This document shows, piece by piece, positions 53,992 to 62,609 of a DNA stretch of 64,000 nucleotides. The position numbers and the translations under genes are program-made. Source of the stretch: Bacillus sp. EB01 (lineage in GTDB: Bacteria; Bacillota; Bacilli; Bacillales; Cytobacillaceae); the NCBI RefSeq assembly GCF_000613125.1, contig NZ_HG964497.1, positions 2,137,130 through 2,201,129 on the forward strand, read 5' to 3'. Each line of letters starts with the position of its first letter. Position 1 is the stretch's first letter. The notes below the pieces were generated by a model. It saw nothing but the letters and a program-made list of their open reading frames with translations. It was not told where the DNA came from and ran no database searches.

Positions 53992-54456
53992 CTATTTTAC
54001 GATAAAGTTTGTGGTTGTTTTGTATTTTGGCCCGCCCTTTGGTGTCATCCAGACAGTCAGTGTATATTCGCCTTTTTCTAAGTTCATGTTATGGAGATTA
54101 ATTTCGTAAGTCAATGTGCCGCCCGGTGTGAGTGTTTCTTTTCCCAATGCCTGTAAAAAAGATGCGACACTTGAAAACAGCAGCAGCTCCTTACCACTCT
54201 TGTCCTTTACCGAATAATCATATCTCTGCGAGCTCGTGAATTCGTAGTTAACTGCTTGCTCCGTCTGGTTTTTTACTTCATATTGAAAAGTTAGCGGGGC
54301 CTTTTCCGTAAGAGTTGCTTCTACTTCGTTTGCCACAATCGCTTTCCCTCCTCCTCCGTTTACAGTCTGTGCAGGCTGATCCTTTGGTGCAGAGTCGTTC
54401 GTGCCACAACCAGCAAGCAATATGCCCATCAGTATACTTAACATGAATTTCTTCAT
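53992..54456 (-). CDS. BsuPI-domain lipoprotein
   Basis: The 154-aa precursor has a lipobox (GILLAGCGT) and a BsuPI domain (from about residue 50: LTFQYEVKNQTEQAVNYEFT, SQRYDYSVKD, EYTLTVWMT). BsuPI is the fold of the intracellular proteinase inhibitor of B. subtilis; here it is exported and lipid-anchored. It may inhibit surface proteases. The ATG at 54456 follows AGAGGTGG. Confidence 0.85.
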   Translation of the reverse strand: MKKFMLSILMGILLAGCGTNDSAPKDQPAQTVNGGGGKAIVANEVEATLTEKAPLTFQYEVKNQTEQAVNYEFTSSQRYDYSVKDKSGKELLLFSSVASFLQALGKETLTPGGTLTYEINLHNMNLEKGEYTLTVWMTPKGGPKYKTTTNFIVK

Positions 54457-54572
54457 TCGTTCCACCTCTTGCTGCAGATTTCCATTCATCTTATTAGTCG
54501 TAAAAGATACTCTTTACGTTTCTGGAAGTTGGTGGGAGTATTAAAAGTTTATCGGCAGCTCACTTCCATCTC

Positions 54573-54929
54573 ATGTTTCTTCCTCACAATAACTTGTTTT
54601 TCCTTTCCGTTCGATGGGGAAACATTTTTCGTGGCGGAGACCTCGGTCCTAACTATGACCCTGTTACAAAAACAGGAAGAGATAGTAGTTACCTTGCGCT
54701 TGCAACAATTCCTGGAGGAGGGTATGGATATAAAGCAGGAACTTCCATGGCTGCTCCTAAAGTTGCCTGCCTCGCTGGCGTCATCATTGCCCAGCACGGT
54801 AAGGACGCCCTTAAACCAGCACAGGTCAAAGCCATCATTCAGCAATCTGCTGAAGATGTCTTTAAACCAGGCTACGACGAAAACTCCGGCTTCGGCTTGA
54901 TTAACGCAGTCAATGCTTTAAACCGATAA
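54573..54929 (+). pseudogene. Subtilase (S8) C-terminal remnant
   Basis: Only the last ~105 residues of an S8 peptidase remain: GGDLGPNYDPVTKTG, the catalytic-Ser motif AGTSMAAPKVACLAG and the closing ENSGFGLINAVNAL. The Asp and His of the triad are missing. Upstream, another frame near 54600 reads FPFDGETFF, which would join well to GGDLGPNYDP, so a frameshift near 54625 is likely too. No signal peptide or start is credible. It is a relic unrelated in detail to the intact protease at 21338. Confidence 0.75.
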
Positions 54930-54937
54930 TAGGAAGA

Positions 54938-54975
54938 GAAGCGAAGGCAAATCCCCTTCGCTTCTTTTTTATAAA
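54938..54975. terminator. Terminator after the subtilase remnant
   Basis: GAAGCGAAGG pairs with CCTTCGCTTC, followed by TTTTTT. The retained terminator marks the 3' end of the former gene and serves the leftward gene at 54980 poorly. Confidence 0.85.
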
Positions 54976-54979
54976 AAAA

Positions 54980-55492
54980 TTATAAGGTTGTTAGCTTGGA
55001 ATAGTAAAACTTTGCGTCCTTCAAAGCATGGCTTAAATCCATTAATGCATCAAAGGCTAGAAACAATCCAATTACGCCTGTCATTACAACAACAATTAAT
55101 GGACCTCCTACCTTAAGCCATTTCTTGTTTTTCCAGTAAAAATAAAACGAAAGTAGAACAACTAGCACAAAATAGGATGTCCAAATGACTAATTCTCCAA
55201 AAAACAATTCTCCATCATTTACAGCGTTCATGAACTTTTCTAATTCAACTTTATTATCATTACTTACTTTGTAAGACGTTCTTTCTCCTTTGTAGCCAAC
55301 CTTCCAAAAAAAAGCATCCCCCTCTTTTTCAACCTTGTACTCATAACCCATGACTTTACCTTCATTTACTATGCCTGAAAAATCCCCTGACTCTTTTTCT
55401 TCTTGAGTGCACGCGGATAATAATAGCGAAAAAAATAGCACAATAAGTACAGGCTTTCTAATAAGAATCACTCCATTTTGTTTGTCCAACAA
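54980..55492 (-). CDS. Hypothetical lipoprotein with two C-terminal membrane segments
   Basis: About 160-170 residues: a lipobox (LLLSACTQ), a soluble region with FFWKVGYKGERTSY, and two membrane segments (LVIWTSYFVLVVLLSFYFYW, GGPLIVVVMTGVIGLFLAF). The start is unsure: the frame opens with TTG at 55492 without a ribosome site, and AATGGAG precedes codons around RKPVLIV. No family recognised. Confidence 0.6.
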   Translation of the reverse strand: MLDKQNGVILIRKPVLIVLFFSLLLSACTQEEKESGDFSGIVNEGKVMGYEYKVEKEGDAFFWKVGYKGERTSYKVSNDNKVELEKFMNAVNDGELFFGELVIWTSYFVLVVLLSFYFYWKNKKWLKVGGPLIVVVMTGVIGLFLAFDALMDLSHALKDAKFYYSKLTTL

Positions 55493-55504
55493 GCGCGACA
55501 GTCT

Positions 55505-56995
55505 TCATTCAAGTGGCATTGCTTTAATCCAATGTGGTGATTGTTCCAGCTCTCCGGCAATTCGGAATAGCAAATCCTCTCTTCCTCGCGAGGAGATAAA
55601 CTGAACTCCGCATGGCAGCCTCTCTGCAGTCAGATGCATCGGTAAAGACATGGCAGGCTGTCCGGTCAAGTTGGCGAGCTGCGTAAAAGGGGTGCGTGCC
55701 AGGTTTTGTTCAGCCATTTGGTCAACGATTCCTGCCTTTTTCAACAAGCCGCCCAATCCTGTACGCCCCACGAGATTCATCGCCATTTTTTCAAAGGATC
55801 CTGGTGCGAGCTCACCGATTTTCGCAGGCGGGAATGCCGTTGTCGGTGTAATATAGAAATCATATGTATTATGGAATGCCTCCATTTGGTAGGCGGCTTT
55901 GTCCCATTCCCTTAGAGCTAAAACAAACTCTTCAGCGCTTGTTGCTTTTCCTAGAAGCCCTAAAACCCAGGTAGCCGGTTCTACATCATTGAAATTTGCC
56001 TTTCTGCCAAGCACCTCCTCTAAAGAACGAAGCGCTGCGGCAACTTCGCCAAAATACATAGTCATATAGCTGTTTGCCAAGCTTTTTCCATCAACAGGCG
56101 CGTCAGCTTCTTCTACCTTATGCCCCATTTCCTCAAGCAGCCGAACCGTTTTAAAGACTGCTTCCATACACTCCTGATCAACCTTTGTACCTAACGGCGA
56201 TTGAGTTGAAAACGCAAATCGTATCCCTTTTTCCGCTTGTCTCGACGCCTGCTCCAAATAAGAACCCTTAAAAGGCGGTGCCATATATGCGGCGGTTTTG
56301 TCCTGAACCACAAGTGCATCAAGCATCACGGCACTGTCCCTTACAGACCGGCACAGGATATGATCGACCGATGCTCCCTGCCAGTTCCGCCCTGCCCCAG
56401 GCCCAACCGGAGTCCGTCCGCGAGTCGGCTTCAGTCCGAACAATCCACAGTAAGCTGCCGGTATCCTGATCGAACCGCCTCCATCATTAGCGCCTGCAAT
56501 CGGCACCATCCCCGAAGCAACAGCCGCCGCCGAACCACCACTCGACCCGCCTGTTGTATGGTTATACTTCCAGGGATTTCGCGTGGGGCCATAGAATGCC
56601 GGTTCGGTAATACCCATCAAAGCAAATTCAGGAACATTGGTCTGCCCGAGAAAAATAGCGCCTGTTTTCCTGACCTGACGAACATAGTTCGAATCCTGCT
56701 TGGCCCGATAGCCTTGCATCGACTTGGAACCCCATGTAATCGGTTCGCCTTCGATTTCCTGAGTGATGTCCTTCAACAGCATCGGCACACCAGAAAAAGG
56801 ACCTTCCGAGACGGTTTCCCTCACAGTTTGCCTTGCTTTTTCATACATTTTGTTGATGACCGCATTCAGCTTAGGATTCAATTTTTCCACCCTATCGATT
56901 GCTGCTTCAATCACTTCATCCGGCCGGACTTCTTTCTTTTTAATAAGCTCCGCCAGGCCTAAGCCATCAAATTCACTATATTCTTTAAAGGCCAT
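55505..56995 (-). CDS. Amidase-signature enzyme
   Basis: The 496-aa protein has the amidase-signature triad regions: Lys in [10 protein letters not shown], the Gly/Ser stretch [16 protein letters not shown] and the nucleophile Ser in [15 protein letters not shown]. It hydrolyses an amide bond of unknown substrate; it is not GatA, since gatC and gatB are not adjacent. The ATG at 56995 follows GGGGGAG. No signal peptide, so cytosolic. Confidence 0.9.
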   Translation of the reverse strand: MAFKEYSEFDGLGLAELIKKKEVRPDEVIEAAIDRVEKLNPKLNAVINKMYEKARQTVRETVSEGPFSGVPMLLKDITQEIEGEPITWGSKSMQGYRAKQDSNYVRQVRKTGAIFLGQTNVPEFALMGITEPAFYGPTRNPWKYNHTTGGSSGGSAAAVASGMVPIAGANDGGGSIRIPAAYCGLFGLKPTRGRTPVGPGAGRNWQGASVDHILCRSVRDSAVMLDALVVQDKTAAYMAPPFKGSYLEQASRQAEKGIRFAFSTQSPLGTKVDQECMEAVFKTVRLLEEMGHKVEEADAPVDGKSLANSYMTMYFGEVAAALRSLEEVLGRKANFNDVEPATWVLGLLGKATSAEEFVLALREWDKAAYQMEAFHNTYDFYITPTTAFPPAKIGELAPGSFEKMAMNLVGRTGLGGLLKKAGIVDQMAEQNLARTPFTQLANLTGQPAMSLPMHLTAERLPCGVQFISSRGREDLLFRIAGELEQSPHWIKAMPLE

Positions 56996-57160
56996 CCCTA
57001 CTCCCCCAGTCCGCATTCTCTCCTGTTATAATTCTCCAGTGGCTGCCACTATCCTTTAACGGTCTCTCATATTTAGGAAAATTCATCACTCCTGGTCTAA
57101 ATTCTTTTTTCAATCAATATTGTATGAATGAATATATTCCACAGGAAAAGGTGAGGCAAA

Positions 57161-57385
57161 ATGGTTGTCGTTCATTATTATGATAATAAAAACCGGATCC
57201 TGACCAGGTACCTCGATCATGCCCCTACCGAAGGATCAGATGTAAGGATTAAAGGCCGCTCCGGAAAAGTCACAAAAGTCCAGACGGAGGACAATCACAT
57301 CTATAACGTGCAAGTCGAGCTGCAACCAGTCGCGAAAAACAAACAGGTGGGCCCCGCTCTGCCTCAGAGTAAGAAAAGAAGATAA
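57161..57385 (+). CDS. Hypothetical small protein, 74 aa
   Basis: It begins MVVVHYYDNKNRILTRYLD, has a beta-rich middle (GSDVRIKGRSGKVTKVQ) and a basic end. AAAAGGTGAGG precedes the ATG. The middle looks like a small KOW/SH3-like barrel, by eye only. No family recognised. Confidence 0.6.
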   Translation: MVVVHYYDNKNRILTRYLDHAPTEGSDVRIKGRSGKVTKVQTEDNHIYNVQVELQPVAKNKQVGPALPQSKKRR

Positions 57386-57389
57386 AAAT

Positions 57390-57421
57390 ACAGTCCAATT
57401 CATATGCGAATTGGACTGTTT
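57390..57421 (+). terminator. Terminator after the 74-aa gene
   Basis: CAGTCCAATTC pairs with GAATTGGACTG, followed by TTTC, 5 bp after the stop. Confidence 0.88.
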
Positions 57422-57550
57422 CATTAGGGGTTTAATGGATTAATCTTCTTTAAAGGTCGAACTATTAAACCATTGGAACTTTTTATAAGATTAAACTCCT
57501 TCAGGGCATGGACATTAATCTGTTTTTAAAAACATACGAAGACCAAACCT

Positions 57551-57925
57551 TTAGTAGTTTTCAAGCTCCTCCTTTAAATCTCCTAACAACCTGTCAATGT
57601 CCATCATGATAGAGTTTTTATTGTTCCAAAAAACGGATACCCTGAGGCCATCTCTTTTCATACCCGGGATCCATTTAGATATAAAATCTTCCAAATCGAT
57701 TTTTTTAGGCTGATAATGACTCCACTCCTTAATACTGCTCAATTCAGCAAATTCTCTTTTAGGCCAGAAAGGAATTAATTTATTCCCGTTATCATCTTCA
57801 CTTATGGCCCACCCGCCTTCGTATAGCCCCCATAATTGTTCATAGTCCGCAACCTTCTTAATAAAATACTCGTATCTTTTCTGTGCAGGAAGACTAAACA
57901 CAGTTTCTATTTCTTTTTTATGCAT
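57551..57925 (-). CDS. DUF2750 protein
   Basis: The 124-aa product has the DUF2750 pattern: LPAQKRYEYFIKKVADYEQL, WGLYEGGWAISEDDNG, LIPFWPKREFA and a C-terminal FWNNKN segment. Family function unknown; members are often in immunity-like or stress contexts. The ATG at 57925 follows GGAGTGGAG. Confidence 0.8.
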   Translation of the reverse strand: MHKKEIETVFSLPAQKRYEYFIKKVADYEQLWGLYEGGWAISEDDNGNKLIPFWPKREFAELSSIKEWSHYQPKKIDLEDFISKWIPGMKRDGLRVSVFWNNKNSIMMDIDRLLGDLKEELENY

Positions 57926-58250
57926 GGCTCCACTCCTCACATCAAGGACTTCTAGTTACCTTTAGGATAAATATTGAACTCCATCTAGATTGTTCTTCAA
58001 AGAAGCCTTTAGTTTTGGTTGTAATTTTATAAATACTTATATTCTATTTTAGAGATTTTATTAATTTCTAACAGCGATATGACAGACGAATAGACAAATT
58101 TGGATAGACATTACCTATTTGCTAAAACTTTGATTATCAAAAAACGGCTTCCAATTGATAAACAATTGAAAGCCATTTTCTATTACATATTGAATATTTC
58201 GATGAAAACGGAGTCCGTTACCCAGTACGTGCCTTCTACCATTTGAAACA
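57926..58250. other. Intergenic stretch
   Basis: No coding sequence supported. It holds the upstream region of the DUF2750 gene and the terminator at 58143. Confidence 0.5.
58143..58182. terminator. Terminator downstream of the VWA gene
   Basis: GGCTTCCAATTG pairs with CAATTGAAAGCC (one mismatch), with T-runs on the minus side, about 75 bp past the stop at 58251. Confidence 0.75.
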
Positions 58251-59672
58251 CTATAATCCAACTTGTTTCTCTATCGCATCAAGCTTTTTGGATAATTCAT
58301 CTGAGGTGGTTTTAATTTCATCCGACTTTCTCGTACTCAAGTCGCCCATATAGGTTTGGATTTTATCATTACGGTCATTCAATACCTGAGTGATAGCATT
58401 CTGCATCAAAGGATCAATCAGGCCTTCCTCCTCAAGCCGCTCCCTCGCTGTACGTATTCTTTCATCTTCGTTTTTGAAAAGGGTGAAGTATTTTGACTTC
58501 AAGTCACCTACTGCATTTTGATGGTCAAGTGTCGTCCAGACATTATCGGCGAAGCGGTGGATTGCCCACCATCTCCATGTATTGATGCTGACTGCTTCTT
58601 TCCATACATCCTTGATTTCAGCGAGTTGCTGCTTCGTCTTAACAGATGAATATTCCCCGCCGCCAGCTTCGGCAACCTGCTTCAGCTGTTTGTCTGCCTC
58701 GGAATCAACGTCGAAGCCAATTATATTGATTTTCACATTCGTATTGTCTTCGACCGCTTTCTTCGCTACTGCTACTGGATCCCCGTCACACGTCTCAATC
58801 CCATCACTCACAACATAGATGAAATTCTCAGTGTTTTCGTCCTTTTCCTTGGATAACTGTTCATTTGCGAGGGCAATGCTTGAGGCTAACGGGGTCCAGC
58901 CCATCGCATTGAATTTTTTCAAGGAATTCGCGAATTCTGCCCCTTCATATGCTTTTAATGGATACATCGTTTCCACGGCTGAACAGGACTTTTGCTTATC
59001 CGCATCGCTTCCTGTACCCTTATGTCCAAAGGCAATCAAGGATACGTTTACGTTTTCCGGAAGCTCCTTTGCCAAGTCTTCAATGCTTTTTTTGGCTAGT
59101 GCCATTTTGGCCTCGCCGCCGACTTTCGCCTTCATGCTGCCACTGGAGTCAATGACCAGAACAACATTCACCTTCTTATTCGATTCCTGGGTGACTTCAT
59201 CCATGCTGATGTCCTGAAGCAGGCGGCCATCTGGTAGACGAAGTTCTTCATAAACAACCTCATAGTTTTCAATTTCCTTTGCTACATCCTTGTAGCTGGT
59301 CCGAAGTGCTGTGGTAATCGATTCAGCCCACTTGTTTTCATCCCACTTTTTTGTTTTCTTTTCGCTAATTTCTTCAATATAAGCATCAATCGCATCTTTA
59401 GTTGCTTGCTCATACGCAGTCTTATCCTCGGAAAATTCCTTGCCCTCTATGTATTTCTGATATAAAATGCCCTTGTCTTGCTGTATGTATTCCTCGGGAC
59501 TTGTTGCTGGCAGCTTGGCTTCACCGATTGCCGATGCCGGTTTTTCTATCACAATATCTTCGCCTTTTGTTGCTTGTTTCTGTGTGTCGGCAATGCTTTT
59601 ATCACTATCTTGGCACCCGCTCAATAACACAATTGAGAAAAATAATCCTATTACCCCTTTGTTCAGTTTCAT
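58251..59672 (-). CDS. VWA-domain lipoprotein
   Basis: The 473-aa precursor has a lipobox (IVLLSGCQD), a helical N-terminal region, a von Willebrand A domain with the MIDAS motif VLVIDSSGSM (about residue 172) and a conserved DGIETCDGDP, and a long C-terminal helical part. B. subtilis YwmC/YwmD are shorter relatives. It is anchored outside and likely binds metal and a partner protein. The ATG at 59672 follows AAAGGGGAAAGG. Confidence 0.85.
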   Translation of the reverse strand: MKLNKGVIGLFFSIVLLSGCQDSDKSIADTQKQATKGEDIVIEKPASAIGEAKLPATSPEEYIQQDKGILYQKYIEGKEFSEDKTAYEQATKDAIDAYIEEISEKKTKKWDENKWAESITTALRTSYKDVAKEIENYEVVYEELRLPDGRLLQDISMDEVTQESNKKVNVVLVIDSSGSMKAKVGGEAKMALAKKSIEDLAKELPENVNVSLIAFGHKGTGSDADKQKSCSAVETMYPLKAYEGAEFANSLKKFNAMGWTPLASSIALANEQLSKEKDENTENFIYVVSDGIETCDGDPVAVAKKAVEDNTNVKINIIGFDVDSEADKQLKQVAEAGGGEYSSVKTKQQLAEIKDVWKEAVSINTWRWWAIHRFADNVWTTLDHQNAVGDLKSKYFTLFKNEDERIRTARERLEEEGLIDPLMQNAITQVLNDRNDKIQTYMGDLSTRKSDEIKTTSDELSKKLDAIEKQVGL

Positions 59673-59880
59673 AATAATTCCTTTCCCCTTTGAAATTTTG
59701 TGAAGGCATCCTTCCTGGGTTGATTTATTAGAAGGATTTTCCAGCACAGACTTTGCTTTACCCTATTTTAACTTAAATAAACTTGTTAAGGTTGTAAAAT
59801 CCCCTATTTTCTTTATGTGAAAGGGAAAGGATTAGCCAGATACCAATTCGAACTTAATTATGTAGTGGATTTCTCTTTTC

Positions 59881-60025
59881 TAGACGAATCTAATTGCTCC
59901 AACCTCAGTTTTGTCTAGTAAACCCCTTTTTCTAGACGAATCTCACTGCTACAACCCTAGTTCCGTCTAGTAACCTCTTTTGCGAATCTCGCTGCTCTAA
60001 CCCCAGTTTCGTCTAGTAAATCATT
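59881..60025. repeat. Array C: 52-bp hairpin repeats sharing a core with array A
   Basis: TAGACGAA occurs at 59881 and 59933 (52 bp apart); the third unit has lost 6 bp in its left arm. Arms are TAGACGAA and TTCGTCTA (TTTTGTCTA, TTCCGTCTA). The centre, for example CGCTGCTCTAACCCCAGTT, matches the array A centre CACTGCCTCGACAACCCCAA in order and spacing, while the arms differ completely. Confidence 0.85.
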
Positions 60026-60064
60026 TTTCTACGCTTCTCCAACCATATAGAAAGGCAACCAAAA

Positions 60065-60093
60065 GAACGAGGCTGTTCTGGACGGCCTCGTTC
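60065..60093 (-). terminator. Terminator after the globin gene
   Basis: GAACGAGGC pairs with GCCTCGTTC, followed on the minus strand by TTTTGG, about 35 bp beyond the stop. Confidence 0.85.
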
Positions 60094-60126
60094 ACTTTCA
60101 TTTTACCGATATTAAGTTACCTTCTT

Positions 60127-60489
60127 CTATTTATAGATAATATCCTCACGAAGGGATTCTACCCGGGTTAGTGCCTCATCAATATCCGCTTCTTTGACAC
60201 CAAAATGCCGCAGTGCCTGATGAAGATGTTTCGTTATCGTATCAAAATGGACTGGCTGAAGGTGCATGCCTTCGTGGGCCTTTTCCATCGCCAGGCCGGA
60301 ATAGTTATTTGGTCCTCCCACCGCGAAACTAATGAACTTCGTCTGGTGCCTTCGCTGCTTTTCCATATCCGTGTTCTCAAAATACTGGTTCACCGTTTCA
60401 TCCTTCAATACCAACTCATTATAAAAATAATCGACAACCTTCCCAATACCTTCCTCACCGCCAAGCCGCTCATACAAACTCTTCTCCAT
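60127..60489 (-). CDS. Group 1 truncated haemoglobin
   Basis: The 120-aa protein opens with LYERLGGEEGIGKVVDYFYN, which has the B-helix Phe-Tyr pair, followed by the proximal-His region EKAHEGMHLQPVHFD. TrHbN-type proteins bind O2 and NO and can detoxify NO. The ATG at 60489 follows GAAAGGGGTGG. It is divergent from the DUF438 gene, and a perfect Fnr box lies between them. Confidence 0.92.
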   Translation of the reverse strand: MEKSLYERLGGEEGIGKVVDYFYNELVLKDETVNQYFENTDMEKQRRHQTKFISFAVGGPNNYSGLAMEKAHEGMHLQPVHFDTITKHLHQALRHFGVKEADIDEALTRVESLREDIIYK

Positions 60490-60571
60490 CAAACCACCCC
60501 TTTCAAAGAATACCCCTTCTATTTTCCCTAACCTCTTCCAAATAATCCCCAAGATTTAAAACCAACTACTG

Positions 60572-60640
60572 CTGTCCATCCCAAATGGACAAAGCGGCAA
60601 GAATGAGGGTAAATGTCTTTTTTAGGGGTCTGACCCCTAC
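60572..60640. repeat. Interspersed repeat D, copy 4
   Basis: GTCCATCCCAAATGGAC hairpin, then AATGTCTTTTTTA and the GGGGTCTGACCCC palindrome. It ends two bases before the Fnr box. Confidence 0.8.
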
Positions 60641-60641
60641 T

Positions 60642-60657
60642 TGTGACGCTCGTCACA
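60642..60657. promoter_or_regulatory. Fnr box
   Basis: TGTGACGCTCGTCACA is a perfect TGTGA-N6-TCACA site. Its centre (60649.5) is 41.5 bp upstream of the start predicted from the -10 at 60679. Confidence 0.85.
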
Positions 60658-60675
60658 ACTATTTTGTAAGGGGTT

Positions 60676-60684
60676 TGGTATGGT
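60676..60684 (+). promoter_or_regulatory. Extended -10 of the DUF438 gene
   Basis: TGGTATGGT gives an extended -10 (TGN plus TATGGT at 60679-60684). With the Fnr box at -41.5 it forms a class II activated promoter. Confidence 0.65.
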
Positions 60685-60754
60685 ATGGATGTGAGGTTTT
60701 GATAATTGTTCTCAATCAAAGTGTTTACTTATTTTGTAGTGAAGGGGAATTGCT

Positions 60755-61999
60755 ATGAGTGAGCTTATTAATAATCGTGAAATGAATATAGAGGATAAGA
60801 ATGTGAGCGAGGGCCGTTTGGCTATATTGGAAGGGATTTTCTTGGGGTTATATAAAGGACGGAACAAAGCAGACGTTCAGGACGAATTTGACAAGAAAAT
60901 CGGAAAGGTCACGGTTGAGGAAGTAACACATCTCTCCCATTTTCAGCGGCAACTCGTGGAATCGGAAGGCCTTACAAAAATTGAAGTTCAAAAATTGTCC
61001 GATGACCATATGGATATTCTGAAAGGAAAGATTCTCGACAAGCAGCGTCCGGAAGATGAGCCGGGTCATCCGATTCATACGTTTAAGCTTGAAAACCGGG
61101 AATTGGAAAAATTGATTAAAACGAGGGTCGCTCCCCATACCGAGCAGTTTGCATGTGAGGAAAGCAGTGAGGCAATCACCATGCTGCTTGAGGACTGCAA
61201 TTTACTGTACGAAGTCGACAAGCACTACGTTAGAAAGGAACATCTCATCTTCCCGTATCTCGAGAAATACGGAATATACGGACCTTCCACAAATATGTGG
61301 CGTATCAACGATTTCATTCGGGAAGGCATCAAGGAACTAAGACAAAAGCTGGCCACCTACAACGGTGACAAAGCTTCTGTTCTGGAGTCCGCGCAATTTG
61401 TCATCGAACAGGTTCTGCACATGGTTTACCGGGAAGAAAACATCCTTTTCCCAATGTGCCTCGACAAACTGACTGAAGATGAATGGATGAAAATTGCTCT
61501 TGAAAGTGATGAAATCGGCTACTGCCTCATTAGCGCCCCGGCAAAGTGGAAGCCTGAGCGGAACGAACTTCCTACGGATGCAATGTCTGAAGGGTTCATC
61601 AAGCTAGAAACCGGAATTCTCTCGCTGAAGCAGCTTGAACTCATGCTGAACCACCTGCCGATTGACATTACGTTCATTGATGAGAATGATGTTGTCCGTT
61701 ATTTCTCATTTGGAAAAGAAAGAATCTTTCCTAGAACTAAAGCTATCATTGGACGGACCGTGCAAAATTGCCATCCTCCAAAGAGCGTTCATGTTGTCGA
61801 AGAAATTCTTCACGATTTCAAATCGGGAAAAAAAGACAGTGAGGACTTCTGGATTAAGGCACGCGGCAAATACGTGTATATCCGATATTTCGCTGTTCGG
61901 GACGGAGACGGGAACTACGCTGGCACACTTGAGTTTACCCAGAATATTGAGCCAATCCAGGCCATCCAGGATGAGAAGCGGATTCTCGCGGTGGATTGA
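60755..61999 (+). CDS. DUF438/hemerythrin/PAS protein
   Basis: The 414-aa protein has an N-terminal DUF438 region (LGLYKGRNKADVQDEFDKKIG), a hemerythrin-like HHE domain in the middle (KHYVRKEHLIFPYLEKYG, VLHMVYREENILFPM, which supply His and Glu for a di-iron site) and a C-terminal PAS domain (LPIDITFIDENDVVRYFS). Members sense or handle NO and O2 in low-oxygen growth. An Fnr site in front predicts anaerobic induction. Confidence 0.9.
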   Translation: MSELINNREMNIEDKNVSEGRLAILEGIFLGLYKGRNKADVQDEFDKKIGKVTVEEVTHLSHFQRQLVESEGLTKIEVQKLSDDHMDILKGKILDKQRPEDEPGHPIHTFKLENRELEKLIKTRVAPHTEQFACEESSEAITMLLEDCNLLYEVDKHYVRKEHLIFPYLEKYGIYGPSTNMWRINDFIREGIKELRQKLATYNGDKASVLESAQFVIEQVLHMVYREENILFPMCLDKLTEDEWMKIALESDEIGYCLISAPAKWKPERNELPTDAMSEGFIKLETGILSLKQLELMLNHLPIDITFIDENDVVRYFSFGKERIFPRTKAIIGRTVQNCHPPKSVHVVEEILHDFKSGKKDSEDFWIKARGKYVYIRYFAVRDGDGNYAGTLEFTQNIEPIQAIQDEKRILAVD

Positions 62000-62025
62000 G
62001 CCAGGTAATATATATCAACTTCGAC

Positions 62026-62058
62026 CAGGCCCCTTTCCTACGGGCCTGGTTTTTTATT
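62026..62058 (+). terminator. Terminator after the DUF438 gene
   Basis: CCAGGCCC pairs with GGGCCTGG, followed by TTTTTT. Confidence 0.9.
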
Positions 62059-62111
62059 GTCTTAACATGAATTCTATTAAAGGAGTTTCAAGTTCTGTAC
62101 CGAATTCATTT

Positions 62112-62525
62112 CTAATAGTCTTTTATCCCAATAGTTGGATTCCTCTTTTTTAATTCGTCGAGGAACTGCTGTTCTTCCAGGGGAGAAATCGTAACAGTCC
62201 CATATTTTCTATACTGAATTTCAATTCGTCTAATTGATAGCGCTGGTGCAGTAAATAGATGCGTTGTATGTCGAATCCAGTTAATTTCCTGTATTCTAAT
62301 TGTTTTTTTAAAAGGACCATAGTATATCTTAAGAGTTTCATCTCCAAGTTTGTACCGAGTATGGAACCAAATACTTAGCAACAAAGAAATCATACATAAT
62401 GAGATAATTAATCCCAAACTATCAAATTCGCTAAAGATCGATTGATAAAAAAGCATAGTGATACCGGCAATAACTATCCAAACCAACGTACCCATCCACA
62501 CATCTCTCTTTGAAGAAAAAATCAT
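62112..62525 (-). CDS. PH-domain membrane protein (YyaB-like)
   Basis: The 137-aa protein has two N-terminal membrane segments (WMGTLVWIVIAGITMLFY and LIISLCMISLLLSIWF) followed by a short bacterial PH domain (YKLGDETLKIYYGPFKKTI, IQEINWIRHT, SIRRIEIQYRKYG, ISPLEEQQFLDEL). This is the short C-terminal PH family that includes B. subtilis YyaB. The ATG at 62525 follows GGAGGTGG. Role unknown. Confidence 0.75.
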   Translation of the reverse strand: MIFSSKRDVWMGTLVWIVIAGITMLFYQSIFSEFDSLGLIISLCMISLLLSIWFHTRYKLGDETLKIYYGPFKKTIRIQEINWIRHTTHLFTAPALSIRRIEIQYRKYGTVTISPLEEQQFLDELKKRNPTIGIKDY

Positions 62526-62609
62526 GATAGCCACCTCCAATGAGTTATACGTGTCTTGCTCCTACTTTGGTTCATAAATATATTTTTAAATTTTACAGGG
62601 GGAATGTCA

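Noticed and set aside
55505-56995. GatA subunit of the amidotransferase
   Set aside because: It carries the amidase signature, but gatC and gatB are not adjacent and the C-terminal half differs from GatA; a generic amidase is safer.
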